From NCBI RefSeq assembly GCF_036227565.1, contig NZ_CP109460.1:5890001-5954000 (forward strand): DNA of 64,000 nt. Direction: 5' to 3'. This document shows, piece after piece, positions 19,108 to 28,410 of the stretch (the first letter of the stretch is position 1; each line of letters begins with the position of its first letter). The notes under the pieces are model-generated. The model searched no databases, had not been told where the DNA came from, and was given only the letters and a program-made list of their open reading frames with translations. Both the position numbers and the translations under genes were made by a program. Source of the stretch: Streptomyces sp. NBC_01454 (GTDB taxonomy: Bacteria > Actinomycetota > Actinomycetes > Streptomycetales > Streptomycetaceae).

Positions 19108-19127
19108 GGGGCCTTGTCGCAAGCCCC
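19108..19127 (-). promoter_or_regulatory. rifamycin-associated element (RAE)
   Basis: On the minus strand it reads GGGGCTTGCGACAAGGCCCC, an inverted repeat matching in form and core the rifamycin-associated element described upstream of rifamycin-inactivating genes of actinomycetes. It lies 107 bp from the rox start and 194 bp from the divergent exporter start, inside a 319-bp interval with no other gene. Recognition relies on memory of the published motif. Confidence 0.85.
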
Positions 19128-19320
19128 CCCGGTGAGCTGTACGTTGAAGAGGGCAAGGAGGCGCAACCTCCTTGCCTTTGCTCTTGGCCACCGCCCGGTA
19201 CGGGCCCGCCACCCCCGCCTTCCCCCTCCGCCTCCGCCTTCCGGCCTACGTCTCCTGTCATGGACAGGTGCGTCGAAATCCCGATGCGGGGGTCACGCGC
19301 CGAATGCGAGCATGGTCCCC

Positions 19321-20754
19321 ATGCCGATAGCCCCCTCCGCCACGCTGCCCGATACCGCGCGCCGTAAGGCCGCCCCCGCGTGGCTGGTGATGCTGCTGGT
19401 GTGCGCAGGGCAGTTCCTGGTGGTGCTGGACGTCTCCGTGGTGAATGTGGCGCTGCCCGCCATGCGGACCGGCCTGGGCCTGAGCGAACTGGGCCTGCAG
19501 TGGATCGTCAACGCCTACGTGATCACCTTCGCGGGCTTCATGCTGCTCGGCGGGCGGGCCGCCGATCTGTTCGGCCGCAAGCGCGTCTTCGTCCTGGGGC
19601 TGGCGCTGTTCACCCTCGCGAGCCTGGGCGGCGGGCTGGCGCAGCAGCCCTGGCAGCTGATCGCGGCCCGGACCGTGCAGGGCGTCGGCGCCGCCGTGCT
19701 CTCGCCGGCCACCCTCACGATCCTGACCACGTCGTTCCCGACCGGCCCGGCCCGTACCCGCGCCATCGCCACCTGGACGGCGGTCGGCGCCGGCGGTGGC
19801 GCGGTGGGCGGTCTGGTCGGCGGGGTGCTCACCGAATCCCTGTCCTGGCGCTGGGTGTTGCTGATCAATGTGCCGGTGGGGGCGCTGGTGCTGGCGGGCG
19901 CGGTGCGGTGGCTCACCGAGAGCCGGCAGGGCACGGGGCGGCGGCTCGATGTGCCCGGAGCGCTGCTGGTGACCGGCGGGCTGGCGCTGGTGGCGTACGG
20001 CATCGTGCAGACCGAGACGCACGGCTGGGCCTCGGCGTCCGCGCTGCTGCCGCTGGGCGCCGGGCTGGTGGTGGTCGCGGCGTTCCTCGCGGTCGAGGCG
20101 CGGGCGAAGGCGCCGCTGATGCCGCTGGGGCTCTTCCGGCTGCGCTCGGTCTCGGCGGCGAACGGGGCGATGGTGCTGGCCGGTGCCGCGATGTTCTCGA
20201 TGTGGTACTTCCTGTCCCTGTACGTGCAGAACGTGCTGGGCTACCGGCCGTTGCAGGCCGGGCTCTCCTTCATCCCGCACTCACTGTCCATCGTCCTCGG
20301 CTCCAAGATCGCGCCGCGGCTGATGAACCGGGTGGGCGCCAAGACCCTGGCCGTCACCGGCGCGGTGATCTCCGCAGCCGGAATGGCCTGGCAGGGCACG
20401 ATGGACGTTCACGGCAGCTACCTCACAACGATCCTCGGCCCCGGCATCCTGATGGCGCTGGGCGCGGGTCTGACCGCGACCCCGATCGCCTCCATCGCCA
20501 CCTCCGGGGCCGACCCCGCCGACCAGGGACTGGTCTCCGGCCTGATCAACACCTCCCGCCAGATGGGCGGTGCGCTGGGCCTGTCCGTGCTGTCCACCGT
20601 CGCGGCCTCCCGTACGGAGCGGGACAACGGCCTCACGGCACTGGCGGACGGCTACGGTCTGGCCTTCCACGTCGGCTCGCTGATCCTGCTGGGCAGCATC
20701 GTGCTGATGATCGTGGCGCTGCCGCGGCGACGGGCGGACGCCGCGCACGGCTGA
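19321..20754 (+). CDS. MFS drug exporter, DHA2 (14-TM) type
   Basis: A 477-residue integral membrane antiporter. It has the DHA2 signature of TM1 (LVVLDVSVVNVALP), motif A in LLGGRAADLFGRKR, and about 14 hydrophobic segments including MVLAGAAMFSMWYFLSLYVQN. It should export drugs with proton exchange. ATG at 19321 is chosen, with 19312 as alternative. Divergent from rox across the RAE, so rifamycin export is a reasonable but unproven guess. Confidence 0.88.
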   Translation: MPIAPSATLPDTARRKAAPAWLVMLLVCAGQFLVVLDVSVVNVALPAMRTGLGLSELGLQWIVNAYVITFAGFMLLGGRAADLFGRKRVFVLGLALFTLASLGGGLAQQPWQLIAARTVQGVGAAVLSPATLTILTTSFPTGPARTRAIATWTAVGAGGGAVGGLVGGVLTESLSWRWVLLINVPVGALVLAGAVRWLTESRQGTGRRLDVPGALLVTGGLALVAYGIVQTETHGWASASALLPLGAGLVVVAAFLAVEARAKAPLMPLGLFRLRSVSAANGAMVLAGAAMFSMWYFLSLYVQNVLGYRPLQAGLSFIPHSLSIVLGSKIAPRLMNRVGAKTLAVTGAVISAAGMAWQGTMDVHGSYLTTILGPGILMALGAGLTATPIASIATSGADPADQGLVSGLINTSRQMGGALGLSVLSTVAASRTERDNGLTALADGYGLAFHVGSLILLGSIVLMIVALPRRRADAAHG

Positions 20755-20802
20755 GGCGTTTCCCAGGGCGTGTCCTCGGAGTCCCGCCTGGCTCGCGACG
20801 CC

Positions 20803-21441
20803 CTACAGCCACCCGTTCCGGCGCGCCGCCCGGACCGCCTCCATGCGGTTGCGGGTGCCGGTCTTGCCGATCGCCGCGGAGAGGTAGTTGCGGACGGTGG
20901 CCTGCGAGAGGTGGAGCTTGCCGGCGATGTCGGCGACCGTGGCGCCGTCCACGGCGGCGGTCAGGACATCCCGCTCGCGCTGGGTCAGCGGGTTGGGGCC
21001 GGCGCTCAGGGCCGCCGCGGCGAGAGCGGGGTCGATGACCCGTTCGCCGGCCAGCACCCGGCGGATCGCCGCCGCCAGGTCCTCCACCGGGCCGTCCTTC
21101 ACCAGGAACCCGGACGCCCCGGCCTCCATGGCGCGGCGCAGATAGCCGGGCCGGCCGAAGGTCGTCACGATCAGCACCTTGCAGGAGGGCAGTCGGTCGC
21201 GCAGGTCGGCGGCGGCGTCCAGGCCGCTGCGGCCGGGGAGTTCGATGTCCAGGAGGGCGATGTCGGGGCGGGTCTCCAGGGCGGTGGTGACGATCTGGTC
21301 GCCCGCCGCGACCTGGGCGACGACCTGCATGTCCTCCTCCAGGTCGAGCAGCAGCGCCAGCGCGCCCCGCATCATTCCCTGATCCTCGGCGAGGAGGACT
21401 TTTACGCTGTTCGTGGGGGGCGGGGCGGGCGCGTCAGTCAT
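20803..21441 (-). CDS. NarL/LuxR-family response regulator
   Basis: A 212-residue response regulator. The receiver domain has acidic residues in VLLAEDQGMM, the phospho-acceptor Asp in DIALLDIELPG and Lys in GFLVKDGPV; the LuxR-type HTH follows (NPLTQRERDVLTAAVDG...LHLSQATVRNYLSAAIGK). It is the last gene of an ABC permease/kinase/regulator cluster on the minus strand and resembles DesR-like regulators that control an adjacent ABC exporter. Confidence 0.93.
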   Translation of the reverse strand: MTDAPAPPPTNSVKVLLAEDQGMMRGALALLLDLEEDMQVVAQVAAGDQIVTTALETRPDIALLDIELPGRSGLDAAADLRDRLPSCKVLIVTTFGRPGYLRRAMEAGASGFLVKDGPVEDLAAAIRRVLAGERVIDPALAAAALSAGPNPLTQRERDVLTAAVDGATVADIAGKLHLSQATVRNYLSAAIGKTGTRNRMEAVRAARRNGWL

Positions 21442-21493
21442 GGCGTCAGAGTAGCCAGGTCACCGCCCCCGACAGCAACGGCAGCTGCCCGGT

Positions 21494-22816
21494 CTACCCG
21501 TTCACCTCCTGCGCGCCTGCCATGTCGCCCGTGCCGACCGGGAGTTCGGCCGTGACGCGGAAGCCGCGCCGGCCGTCGGGGCCGCTTTGCAGCGTGCCGC
21601 CCGCCGCGGCCAGGCGCTCGGCCAGGCCCTTCAGCCCGGTGCCGCCCACCGGCCCGGGACGGCCGCCCGTGCCTGCGCCGTTGCCGGTACCACCGTCGCG
21701 CGGCTGGCCCGGGGCGGCCGCCGTGACGGCAGCGGAGGGCAGCGGGCCGCGGCCGTCGTCCGTGATCGTCAGCCGTACCCGGTCCTCGTCGGCGTGGACG
21801 GAGATCTCGCAGTGGGTGGCGCCGCTGTGCCGCACGGTGTTGGTGACGCCCTCACGGACCACCCAGCCCAGCAGCGCCCCGGCCTGCGGCGGCATCGGCG
21901 GCCCGGCCTGGCGCACCACGGGGTCGATGCCGGCCGCCTCCAGCACCGAACGGGCGCGGTCGAGTTCGGTGGCCAGGCTGCCCTCGCGGTAGCCGGTGAC
22001 GGCCTCGCGGATCTCGGTCAGCGCCTGCCGGCCCACGGCCTCGATGTCGGCGACCTGGGCGAGCGCGGCGTCCAGGTTGCGCGGCGCCAGCCGGCGGACC
22101 GCCTCGGCCTTGACCACCACCACGGACAGCGTGTGGCCCAGCAAGTCGTGCAGATCGCGGGAGAAGCGCAGCCGTTCCTTCTCGACGGCGCTGCGGGCCA
22201 GTTCCTGGCGGGTGGTGTTGAGCTCCTGGATGGTGTCGAACAGGCTCAGGACCGTGGACGTCACCATGCCGGACAGGAACGTGCCGTAACCCACCCCGAA
22301 GGCGCCGGGGCCGGCGTCGTGCCAGCCGGTCAGATAGCCGGCCGTGCCGCTGAGCGCGATCAGCCACACGGCGAGCTTCTTGCCGCGCAGCGCGCGGACC
22401 GTGCCGGAGGCCAGCGACAGCAGCGGGAAGAACAGGAACCAGTCGCCGCCGAACCCGAGGGCGATGGCGAAGGTGATGGCGGTCAGCAGCGCCAGGGCGT
22501 ACAGCGGCCGGCGGGAATCGCGCAGCCGGGGATCGAACGAGGTCCACACGACGGTGATGTAGACGGAGTTGAAGGCGAGCAGCCCGAGGCCGGCCAGCCA
22601 GGGATGCTCGGTCTTGCCCTGGATGACGTTGGAGAACGCGCCCAGGCCCATCAGCAGCCAGGGCAGGAAGGCGTACTTCCCCGGCCCGTCCGCCTTCCGT
22701 TCCGCCCAGCGGGGCCGGCACGGGTCGGAGTCCGTGCCGTGTGTGCCGCCCGCTTCCGCGGTGCCGGCGCCTTGCTGCTTCGTGTGCTGCACTGTCGCTT
22801 CCCAGGTCTGCGCCAT
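21494..22816 (-). CDS. DesK-type sensor histidine kinase
   Basis: A 440-residue membrane kinase. About five hydrophobic segments span residues 40-190. The HisKA_3 dimerisation/phospho-acceptor motif is RFSRDLHDLLGHTLSVVVVKAEAV. The HATPase_c lobe has VVREGVTNTVRHSG, ITDDGRG and GTGLKGLAERLAAAGG. A Gly-rich insertion before GTGLKGL is unusual in length. It should phosphorylate the regulator encoded 52 bp downstream; the signal is unknown. It starts 6 bp after the ABC permease gene. Confidence 0.93.
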   Translation of the reverse strand: MAQTWEATVQHTKQQGAGTAEAGGTHGTDSDPCRPRWAERKADGPGKYAFLPWLLMGLGAFSNVIQGKTEHPWLAGLGLLAFNSVYITVVWTSFDPRLRDSRRPLYALALLTAITFAIALGFGGDWFLFFPLLSLASGTVRALRGKKLAVWLIALSGTAGYLTGWHDAGPGAFGVGYGTFLSGMVTSTVLSLFDTIQELNTTRQELARSAVEKERLRFSRDLHDLLGHTLSVVVVKAEAVRRLAPRNLDAALAQVADIEAVGRQALTEIREAVTGYREGSLATELDRARSVLEAAGIDPVVRQAGPPMPPQAGALLGWVVREGVTNTVRHSGATHCEISVHADEDRVRLTITDDGRGPLPSAAVTAAAPGQPRDGGTGNGAGTGGRPGPVGGTGLKGLAERLAAAGGTLQSGPDGRRGFRVTAELPVGTGDMAGAQEVNG

Positions 22817-22822
22817 CGCCGG

Positions 22823-23554
22823 TCAGGCCGTTCGTGCGGCCCGACGGTACGCGTACACCGCGTAACTGCCGAAGAGTGCCAGCCAGACGGCGAGCACCGC
22901 CACTGTGCCCAGGCCCGGCGCCTCGCCCTGCGTGACGCTCTGGCCGAGCTCGGCGAAGCGGTTGCCGGGCGTCCAGGAGGACAGCGCGCGCAGCCACCCG
23001 GGGAACAGCTGGACCGGGAACCACAGGCCGCCGATGATCGAGAGCAGCACCATGCAGCCCGTGTTGACCACGCCCGTGGACTGGGCGGAGAGGCGGTAGC
23101 CGTTGCCGAGGCCGAGCAGGGTGAAGGGGGCGGTGCCCAGCCACAGCAGCCCGGCCAGCGCGGCCCACTGCCAGGCGGGCATCCGTACGCCGTTGAACAG
23201 CGCGCCGACCAGCAGCACGGCGGCGATGGCCGGCAGCACCGTCACCGAGGCGGTCAGCCCGCGGCCCACCACGACCCGTACGGGGCTCAGGGGGGTGACC
23301 CGCAACTGCCGCAACCAGCCCAGCTGCTTGTCCTCGGCCACGCCGGTGCCCGAGCCGATGGCCGAGCCCAGTGCGCCGTAGGCGGCCATCCCGACCATCG
23401 ACGCGATCTTCCACTCCATGGCGGCGCCGCCGGCCCCCGCCCCGATGTTGGTCATCAGCACATACATCACCACCGGCATCCCGATGCCGAACACGACGAA
23501 GCCCCGGTCGCGCAGCGTGCGGCGGACTTCGAGCCGGACGTAGTCGAGCATCAC
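22823..23554 (-). CDS. ABC-2 type transporter permease
   Basis: A 243-residue permease with six hydrophobic segments, starting with the cytosolic amphipathic stretch MMLDYVRLEVRRTLRD followed by GFVVFGIGMPVVMYVLM. The central GWLRQLRVTPLSPVRVVVGR is the ABC-2 coupling region. It overlaps the ATPase gene by 4 bp. The pair probably exports a lipid, peptide or drug, with the downstream kinase and regulator sensing its load. Confidence 0.9.
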   Translation of the reverse strand: MMLDYVRLEVRRTLRDRGFVVFGIGMPVVMYVLMTNIGAGAGGAAMEWKIASMVGMAAYGALGSAIGSGTGVAEDKQLGWLRQLRVTPLSPVRVVVGRGLTASVTVLPAIAAVLLVGALFNGVRMPAWQWAALAGLLWLGTAPFTLLGLGNGYRLSAQSTGVVNTGCMVLLSIIGGLWFPVQLFPGWLRALSSWTPGNRFAELGQSVTQGEAPGLGTVAVLAVWLALFGSYAVYAYRRAARTA

Positions 23555-24522
23555 GCGTGCTCCTTCGTGGAGGGGGTGCCGGCGGCGGCCGGGGCGGGGG
23601 GAGCGGTCCCGGCGGAGGTGAGCGAGAGGAAGGCGTCCTCCAGGCTGGCGGGGGCGACCTGGAGCCCGCGGACGAGCCCCAGCCCGGCCAGCGCCACCAC
23701 CGTCGCGTCGGAGTCCGTCGTCCGCAGCAGCGCGCGGTCGCCGCGCACCTCCACGGCGCTCACCCCGGGCAGCCCCGGCAGCGGTCCGGTGGGTGCGCCC
23801 GCGAGGTCGAAGGAGACCAGCGTGCCGCCGGCCCGGCGCTTGATCGCCGCGCCGCTGCCGTCGGCGACCACCCGGCCGCCGTCCATGACCACGATCCGGT
23901 CGGCGTGTGCGTCCGCCTCCTCCAGATAGTGGGTGGAGAACACGATGGTGTGGCCGCGGCGCGCATAGGCCCGCATCGAGTGCCAGAAGGCGCGGCGCGC
24001 CTCCACGTCCAGCGCGGCGGTCGGCTCGTCGAGCACCAGCAGCTCGGGGTTGCCGGCCAGTGCCACCGCGAAGCGGACCCGCTGGGCCTGCCCGCCGGAC
24101 AGCCGGTCCACCCGCCGCCCGGCGAACTCCCCGAGGCCGGCCAGCTCCAGGGTCTCGGTGACGTCCATGGGGTGCGGGTAGGTGGCCGCGACGAAGGTGA
24201 CCAGCTCACGGACGGTGACCCGCGGTATGGCCTTGCCGTCCTGCAGCATGGCGCCCACCCGGCCGGCCCGCACCGCCGCCTCCGGCGTGCCGCCGAACAG
24301 CGCCACCGTGCCCTCGTCGGGCGGCAGCAGCCCCAGCAGCATCGTGAGGGTGGTGGACTTCCCCGCGCCGTTGCGCCCGAGGAGTGCCACCGTCTCGCCC
24401 GCCGTGATCGTCAGCTCCAGACCGTCCACGGCCCGCACCGCGCCATAGTTCCGCGTCACCCCGGAGAACTCCACGGCCGTGACGCCCGCTGCCGTGGGTG
24501 CAGTCCCTGTTGTTCCTGTCAT
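23551..24522 (-). CDS. ABC transporter ATP-binding protein
   Basis: A 323-residue ATPase: Walker A LLGRNGAGKSTT, Q-loop VGAMLQDGK, signature RLSGGQAQRVRFAVAL, Walker B LLVLDEPTAAL and switch His in VFSTHYLEEAD. The C-terminal ~90 residues form a DUF4162-like domain. ATG at 24522 is chosen; in-frame ATGs at 24555 and 24618 would add 11 or 32 residues, the latter reaching toward the divergent promoter region. Confidence 0.93.
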   Translation of the reverse strand: MTGTTGTAPTAAGVTAVEFSGVTRNYGAVRAVDGLELTITAGETVALLGRNGAGKSTTLTMLLGLLPPDEGTVALFGGTPEAAVRAGRVGAMLQDGKAIPRVTVRELVTFVAATYPHPMDVTETLELAGLGEFAGRRVDRLSGGQAQRVRFAVALAGNPELLVLDEPTAALDVEARRAFWHSMRAYARRGHTIVFSTHYLEEADAHADRIVVMDGGRVVADGSGAAIKRRAGGTLVSFDLAGAPTGPLPGLPGVSAVEVRGDRALLRTTDSDATVVALAGLGLVRGLQVAPASLEDAFLSLTSAGTAPPAPAAAGTPSTKEHA

Positions 24523-24691
24523 GCCCGCCCCGCCTCTCTCTGTCCCGTCCGACATTACGGAGAGTCGCCCGCCGCGCGGCAGAGGCGAATGTGGACCATC
24601 GCCCCTGACAAATGTCATGGCCGGGCGCGACTCCCGTGGGCTGGGCTTGCCGCGGCATCCGTATCGGGCCGTATCCGAGAGCCGTCCGTAC

Positions 24692-24706
24692 CTGACAAGT
24701 CGTCAG
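24692..24706. promoter_or_regulatory. CTGAC-N5-GTCAG family site 4
   Basis: CTGACAAGTCGTCAG is an exact CTGAC-N5-GTCAG palindrome. It lies 54 bp before KstR-type operator 4 in the 373-bp divergent interval between the ABC transporter and the MaoC gene. Confidence 0.6.
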
Positions 24707-24759
24707 AGGTCAGGTCTTCCAGCTGCCGGACGGATCGGCTATACATGAGAGCCATCGGC

Positions 24760-24773
24760 TAGAACGCGTTCTA
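24760..24773. promoter_or_regulatory. KstR-type operator 4
   Basis: TAGAACGCGTTCTA fits the KstR consensus; with one more base on each side it is a perfect 16-bp palindrome, the best site in the window. It lies 123 bp upstream of the MaoC hydratase start. Confidence 0.85.
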
Positions 24774-24895
24774 GAAGTGTGCCCTGTGCGCGGTCGGAGC
24801 GCTGCCGTGGCCGACCAGATGCGACCCCGGCCCGGTCGACGGTGCGGACGGCCGGGCCGGGGTCTTCCCCTCGTGGTGAAGGAGCAGCCAGCCCC

Positions 24896-25771
24896 ATGCC
24901 CATCGACGCCGCCAAGGCCACCTCCGCCGAACCGCGGAGCACCGAACTCACCTGGGACCACAAGGATGTTCAGCTCTACCACCTCGGCATCGGCGCCGGC
25001 GCGGCCACGCCGGAGAAACCGCACCCCGCCACCGACCCGGACGAACTGCGCTACACCCTGGAGAGCGCACTGCACGTCCTGCCCAGCTTCGCCACCGTCG
25101 CGGGCGGGGGGATGGCACTCGCCGGCGGACTCTCCGCCCCCGGCATCGAGGTCGACCTCGCCGCGGTCCTGCACGGCGGCCAGACCGTCACCGTGCACCG
25201 CCCCGTCCCCGTGCGCGGCCGCGGGGTCCAGACCTCCTCCGTCCCCGCCGTGTACGACAAGGGCAAGGCCGCCGTCATCGTGCTGCGCTCCGAGGTCGCC
25301 GACGACGACGGCCCGCTGTGGACCTGCGACACCCAGATCTTCGTCCGCGGCGAGGGCGGCTTCGGCGGCGACCGCGGCCCGTCCGCCCGCCTCGAACTCC
25401 CCGAGCGCGCCCCGGACCTGCACACCGAGCGCCGGATCCGCGAGGACCAGGCGCTGCTCTACCGCCTCTCCGGCGACTGGAACCCGCTGCATGCCGATCC
25501 GGAGTTCGCCGCGCTCGCCGGGTTCGACCGGCCGATTCTGCACGGGCTGTGCACCTACGGCGTGACGCTGAAGGCCGTGGTCGACACGGTGCTGGGCGGC
25601 GAGGTCTCCCGGGTGACGTCGTACACCACCCGGTTCGCCGGCGTCGTCTTCCCGGGCGAGACGCTGCGCCTGCGCATGTGGCGCGCGCCCGGCCGGGTCC
25701 AGGTGTCGGTGACGGCGGCCGACCGGGACGACGCGCCCGTACTGGCGGACACCGTGGTGACGCACCGCTAG
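24896..25771 (+). CDS. MaoC-family (R)-specific enoyl-CoA hydratase
   Basis: A 291-residue double-hotdog hydratase. The C-terminal half has the hydratase-2 motif YRLSGDWNPLHADPEFA with catalytic Asp and His; the N-terminal half is the degenerate hotdog. It hydrates trans-2-enoyl-CoA. The size is that of the 17-beta-HSD4/ChsH-type two-domain hydratases of steroid side-chain degradation. ATG at 24896 is chosen for GAAGGAG 11 bp upstream; the frame is open to 24779. First gene of a three-gene operon under KstR-type operator 4. Confidence 0.9.
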   Translation: MPIDAAKATSAEPRSTELTWDHKDVQLYHLGIGAGAATPEKPHPATDPDELRYTLESALHVLPSFATVAGGGMALAGGLSAPGIEVDLAAVLHGGQTVTVHRPVPVRGRGVQTSSVPAVYDKGKAAVIVLRSEVADDDGPLWTCDTQIFVRGEGGFGGDRGPSARLELPERAPDLHTERRIREDQALLYRLSGDWNPLHADPEFAALAGFDRPILHGLCTYGVTLKAVVDTVLGGEVSRVTSYTTRFAGVVFPGETLRLRMWRAPGRVQVSVTAADRDDAPVLADTVVTHR

Positions 25772-25843
25772 CGCGGCCGGCGCCGTCCGCACCCCCGCCG
25801 GCCGCCACCCCGGACCGGTGGAACAACCGAGAGGAGCCGTGAC

Positions 25844-26920
25844 ATGCGCGCAGCCATACTGCACGAGACAGGCCAGGACAAGCTCGAAGTCGTCGACGAC
25901 ATCGAGCCGGTGGGGTTCGGCCCCGGCAAGGTCAGGATCCGGATCCGGGCGACCGGACTGTGCCACTCCGACCTCTCGGCGATGAACGGGGTGCTGCCGC
26001 AGCCCGCCCCGTTCATCCCGGGGCACGAGGGCGCCGGGGAGATCCTCGACGTCGGCGACGGCGTCACCGGGCTCCACCAGGGCGACCGCGTGCTGATGTG
26101 CTGGCTGCCCGCGTGCGGCAGCTGCCCGTCCTGCCGGCGCGGTCAGAGCCATCTGTGTCTGGCCGGCTTCATGAGTGCCGGCACACCCAACTTCCGGCGC
26201 CCCGACGGGGACGTCTTCGGCTTCGCCGGTACCGGCACCTTCGCCGAGGAGGTCGTGGTCGCCGCCCACTGCGCGGTCCCGATCCCGGACGACGTCCCGT
26301 ACGAGATCGCCGCGCTGATCGGCTGCGGTGTCACCACCGGGCTCGGCGCGGCCCTCAACACGGCCCGGGTGGAGGCCGCGTCCTCGGTCGCGGTGATCGG
26401 CTGCGGCGGTGTCGGGATCTCCGTCATCCAGGGGGCGAAGGCCTGCGGCGCGGCCGAGATCATCGCCGTCGACCCGGTGCCCGCCCGCCGGGAGGCCGCG
26501 CTCCGCTTCGGCGCCACCGAAGCCGTCGCCCCCGAGGAGTTCGCCGACGCCAAGGCCCGGATCACCGCGGGGGAGGGCTTCGACTACGTCTTCGAGGTGG
26601 TCGGCAAGTCCGCCACCGCCCGTACCGCCTACGAGATGACCCGGCGCGGCGGCACCCTGTGCGTGGTCGGCGCGGGCGCCATGGACGACACCTTCCAGGT
26701 CAACATGTTCGAGCTGTTCTTCGACGAGAAGCGGATCCTGCCGTCCCTGTACGGCGGCGCGGATGTGCTGCGCTCCTACGAGCGGGCGATCGCCCTGTGG
26801 CGGGCCGGCCGGATCGACCTGGAGGGCCTGATCACCCACCGCGTCCAACTGGCCGAGATCAATGAGGCCCTCGACCAGATGCGCTCCGGCACCGCACTGC
26901 GCACCTGCATCGAGATCTGA
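25844..26920 (+). CDS. zinc-dependent alcohol dehydrogenase
   Basis: A 358-residue medium-chain dehydrogenase. It has the catalytic zinc site (TGLCHSDLSAMNG, GHEGAGEILDVG), the structural zinc cysteines in ACGSCPSCRRGQSHLC, and the Rossmann loop VAVIGCGGVGISVIQGAKACGA. It oxidises an alcohol, probably 3-hydroxyacyl or steroid-like, with NAD; the substrate is inferred only from its operon with MaoC and SDR genes. The start is 72 bp after the hydratase stop. Confidence 0.9.
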   Translation: MRAAILHETGQDKLEVVDDIEPVGFGPGKVRIRIRATGLCHSDLSAMNGVLPQPAPFIPGHEGAGEILDVGDGVTGLHQGDRVLMCWLPACGSCPSCRRGQSHLCLAGFMSAGTPNFRRPDGDVFGFAGTGTFAEEVVVAAHCAVPIPDDVPYEIAALIGCGVTTGLGAALNTARVEAASSVAVIGCGGVGISVIQGAKACGAAEIIAVDPVPARREAALRFGATEAVAPEEFADAKARITAGEGFDYVFEVVGKSATARTAYEMTRRGGTLCVVGAGAMDDTFQVNMFELFFDEKRILPSLYGGADVLRSYERAIALWRAGRIDLEGLITHRVQLAEINEALDQMRSGTALRTCIEI

Positions 26921-27038
26921 CCCCCGGGCCGCCGGCAGGACAGGCCCCCACACACGCCCCCACGCACGGCCCTTACCCGGGCCCGCACCCCCGCACCACC
27001 GCCCGCACCACGCTCCACGATGACTGGAGAGGACAGGA

Positions 27039-27980
27039 ATGGCACAGCCACTGGAGGGCCTGACCGCGATCGTCACCGGTGCCGGGCGCGGCCTGGGCCG
27101 CGCCGAAGCCCTTGAACTCGCCCGCCTCGGCGCACAGGTCGTGGTCAACGACTACGGGCAGCCGGGCCGCGACGGCTCGGGCGCGGCCTGTGCCGCGCCC
27201 GCCGAGGACGTCGCCGCCGAGATCCGTGCGGCGGGCGGCCGGGCGATCGCCCACCTCGGTGACGTCGCCGACCACGCACAGGCCCGCGCCCTGGTCGGGC
27301 TGGCGGTCGAGACGTACGGACAGCTCGACATCCTGGTCAACAACGCGGGCATTCTCCGCGACCGGATGGTGTTCTCGATGACCGAGGACGAGTGGGACTC
27401 GGTCATCCGCGTCCATCTCAAGGGCCACTTCAACACCACGCACTTCGCCGCCGTCCACTGGCGCGAGCGCGCCAAGGCGGCCGGCGGCCCGGTCCACGGC
27501 CGGATCGTCAACACCTCCTCCGAAGCCTTCCTCGCGGGCTCGGCGGGCCAGCCCAACTACGCGGCGGCCAAGGGCGGCATCGTCGGCCTGACCACCTCCA
27601 CGGCGCTGGCGCTGGCCAAATACGGCGTGACCGTCAACGCGATCTGCCCGCGCGCCCGCACCCGGATGACCGAGGACGTCTTCGCCGGCTTCCAGGAGCC
27701 CGAGGACGGCGCCCTGGACCCGCTCGCGCCCGAACACGTCGCGCCGCTCGTCGGCTATCTCGCCGCACCGGCCGCGGCCCGGGTCAACGGGCAGCTGCTG
27801 GTGGTGCACGGCGGCATGGTCGCCATCGCCGAACGCCCGCGGATCGCCGCCAAGTTCGACACCACCAAGGAGGTCTTCAGCTACGCGGAGCTGGACGAGC
27901 TGCTCACGCCGTACTACGCGCAGCGCCCGGCGGACGAGACCTTCGCGGCGGCCGAGGTACTGGGCCTCACACACGGCTGA
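27039..27980 (+). CDS. SDR-family oxidoreductase, 17-beta-HSD4-like
   Basis: A 313-residue short-chain dehydrogenase. It has TGAGRGLGRAEALELARLGA (NAD loop), NNAGILRD, the catalytic Ser in VNTSSEAF and YAAAKGG (Tyr-x3-Lys), then a C-terminal extension beyond the usual 250 residues. The N-terminus and the NDYG segment resemble the dehydrogenase part of peroxisomal multifunctional enzyme 2/Hsd4A. It should form 3-oxoacyl-CoA. Third gene of the KstR-type operon; SD GGAGAGGA upstream. Confidence 0.9.
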   Translation: MAQPLEGLTAIVTGAGRGLGRAEALELARLGAQVVVNDYGQPGRDGSGAACAAPAEDVAAEIRAAGGRAIAHLGDVADHAQARALVGLAVETYGQLDILVNNAGILRDRMVFSMTEDEWDSVIRVHLKGHFNTTHFAAVHWRERAKAAGGPVHGRIVNTSSEAFLAGSAGQPNYAAAKGGIVGLTTSTALALAKYGVTVNAICPRARTRMTEDVFAGFQEPEDGALDPLAPEHVAPLVGYLAAPAAARVNGQLLVVHGGMVAIAERPRIAAKFDTTKEVFSYAELDELLTPYYAQRPADETFAAAEVLGLTHG

Positions 27981-28089
27981 GGTCGGCCGCGCACGACGGT
28001 GAACCAGCCGTGGCCGCCACCCGCGCGAAGCGGTGCGGCGGCCACGGCCCGTGGTGTGTGGTCGGCGGTCGGGGACCGCCGGACCGGCC

Positions 28090-28251
28090 TCAGGCGTCCT
28101 GCGTCTGCTTGTTCCGGCGGTGCCGGCCATGGGCGGTGGAGTCGGACTCCTCCGCGGCGGCCGGGCCACGGTGCCTGCCTGCGGCCTCGGCGGCCTGGGC
28201 GGAAGCCTCCTGGGGGCGCGCCTGGGTCGTGTCGGTTCGGGCTTCGGACAT
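28090..28251 (-). CDS. small charged protein, 53 residues
   Basis: Encodes 53 residues beginning MSEARTDTTQARPQEA, rich in Ala, Glu and Gln, with a basic end (HGRHRRNKQTQDA). ATG is preceded by ACGGAGA at good spacing and the codons have G/C third positions. No family is recognised and no TM helix is seen; it looks intrinsically disordered. It converges with the SDR gene and lies downstream of the large minus-strand gene. Confidence 0.65.
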   Translation of the reverse strand: MSEARTDTTQARPQEASAQAAEAAGRHRGPAAAEESDSTAHGRHRRNKQTQDA

Positions 28252-28410
28252 GAAAAGAGTCTCCGTCAGATCGCTTACAGCTGTACGCGTCGGGACCTCG
28301 CCCGACGACCGCCAAGGCTGACCCCGAACGGCACGACCGGTGGCCGGTCAACCGGCTGCGCTGCCCCCGCCCGAAATTCTAACGGGGCCGGAAATCGCGC
28401 TCCACCGGGT

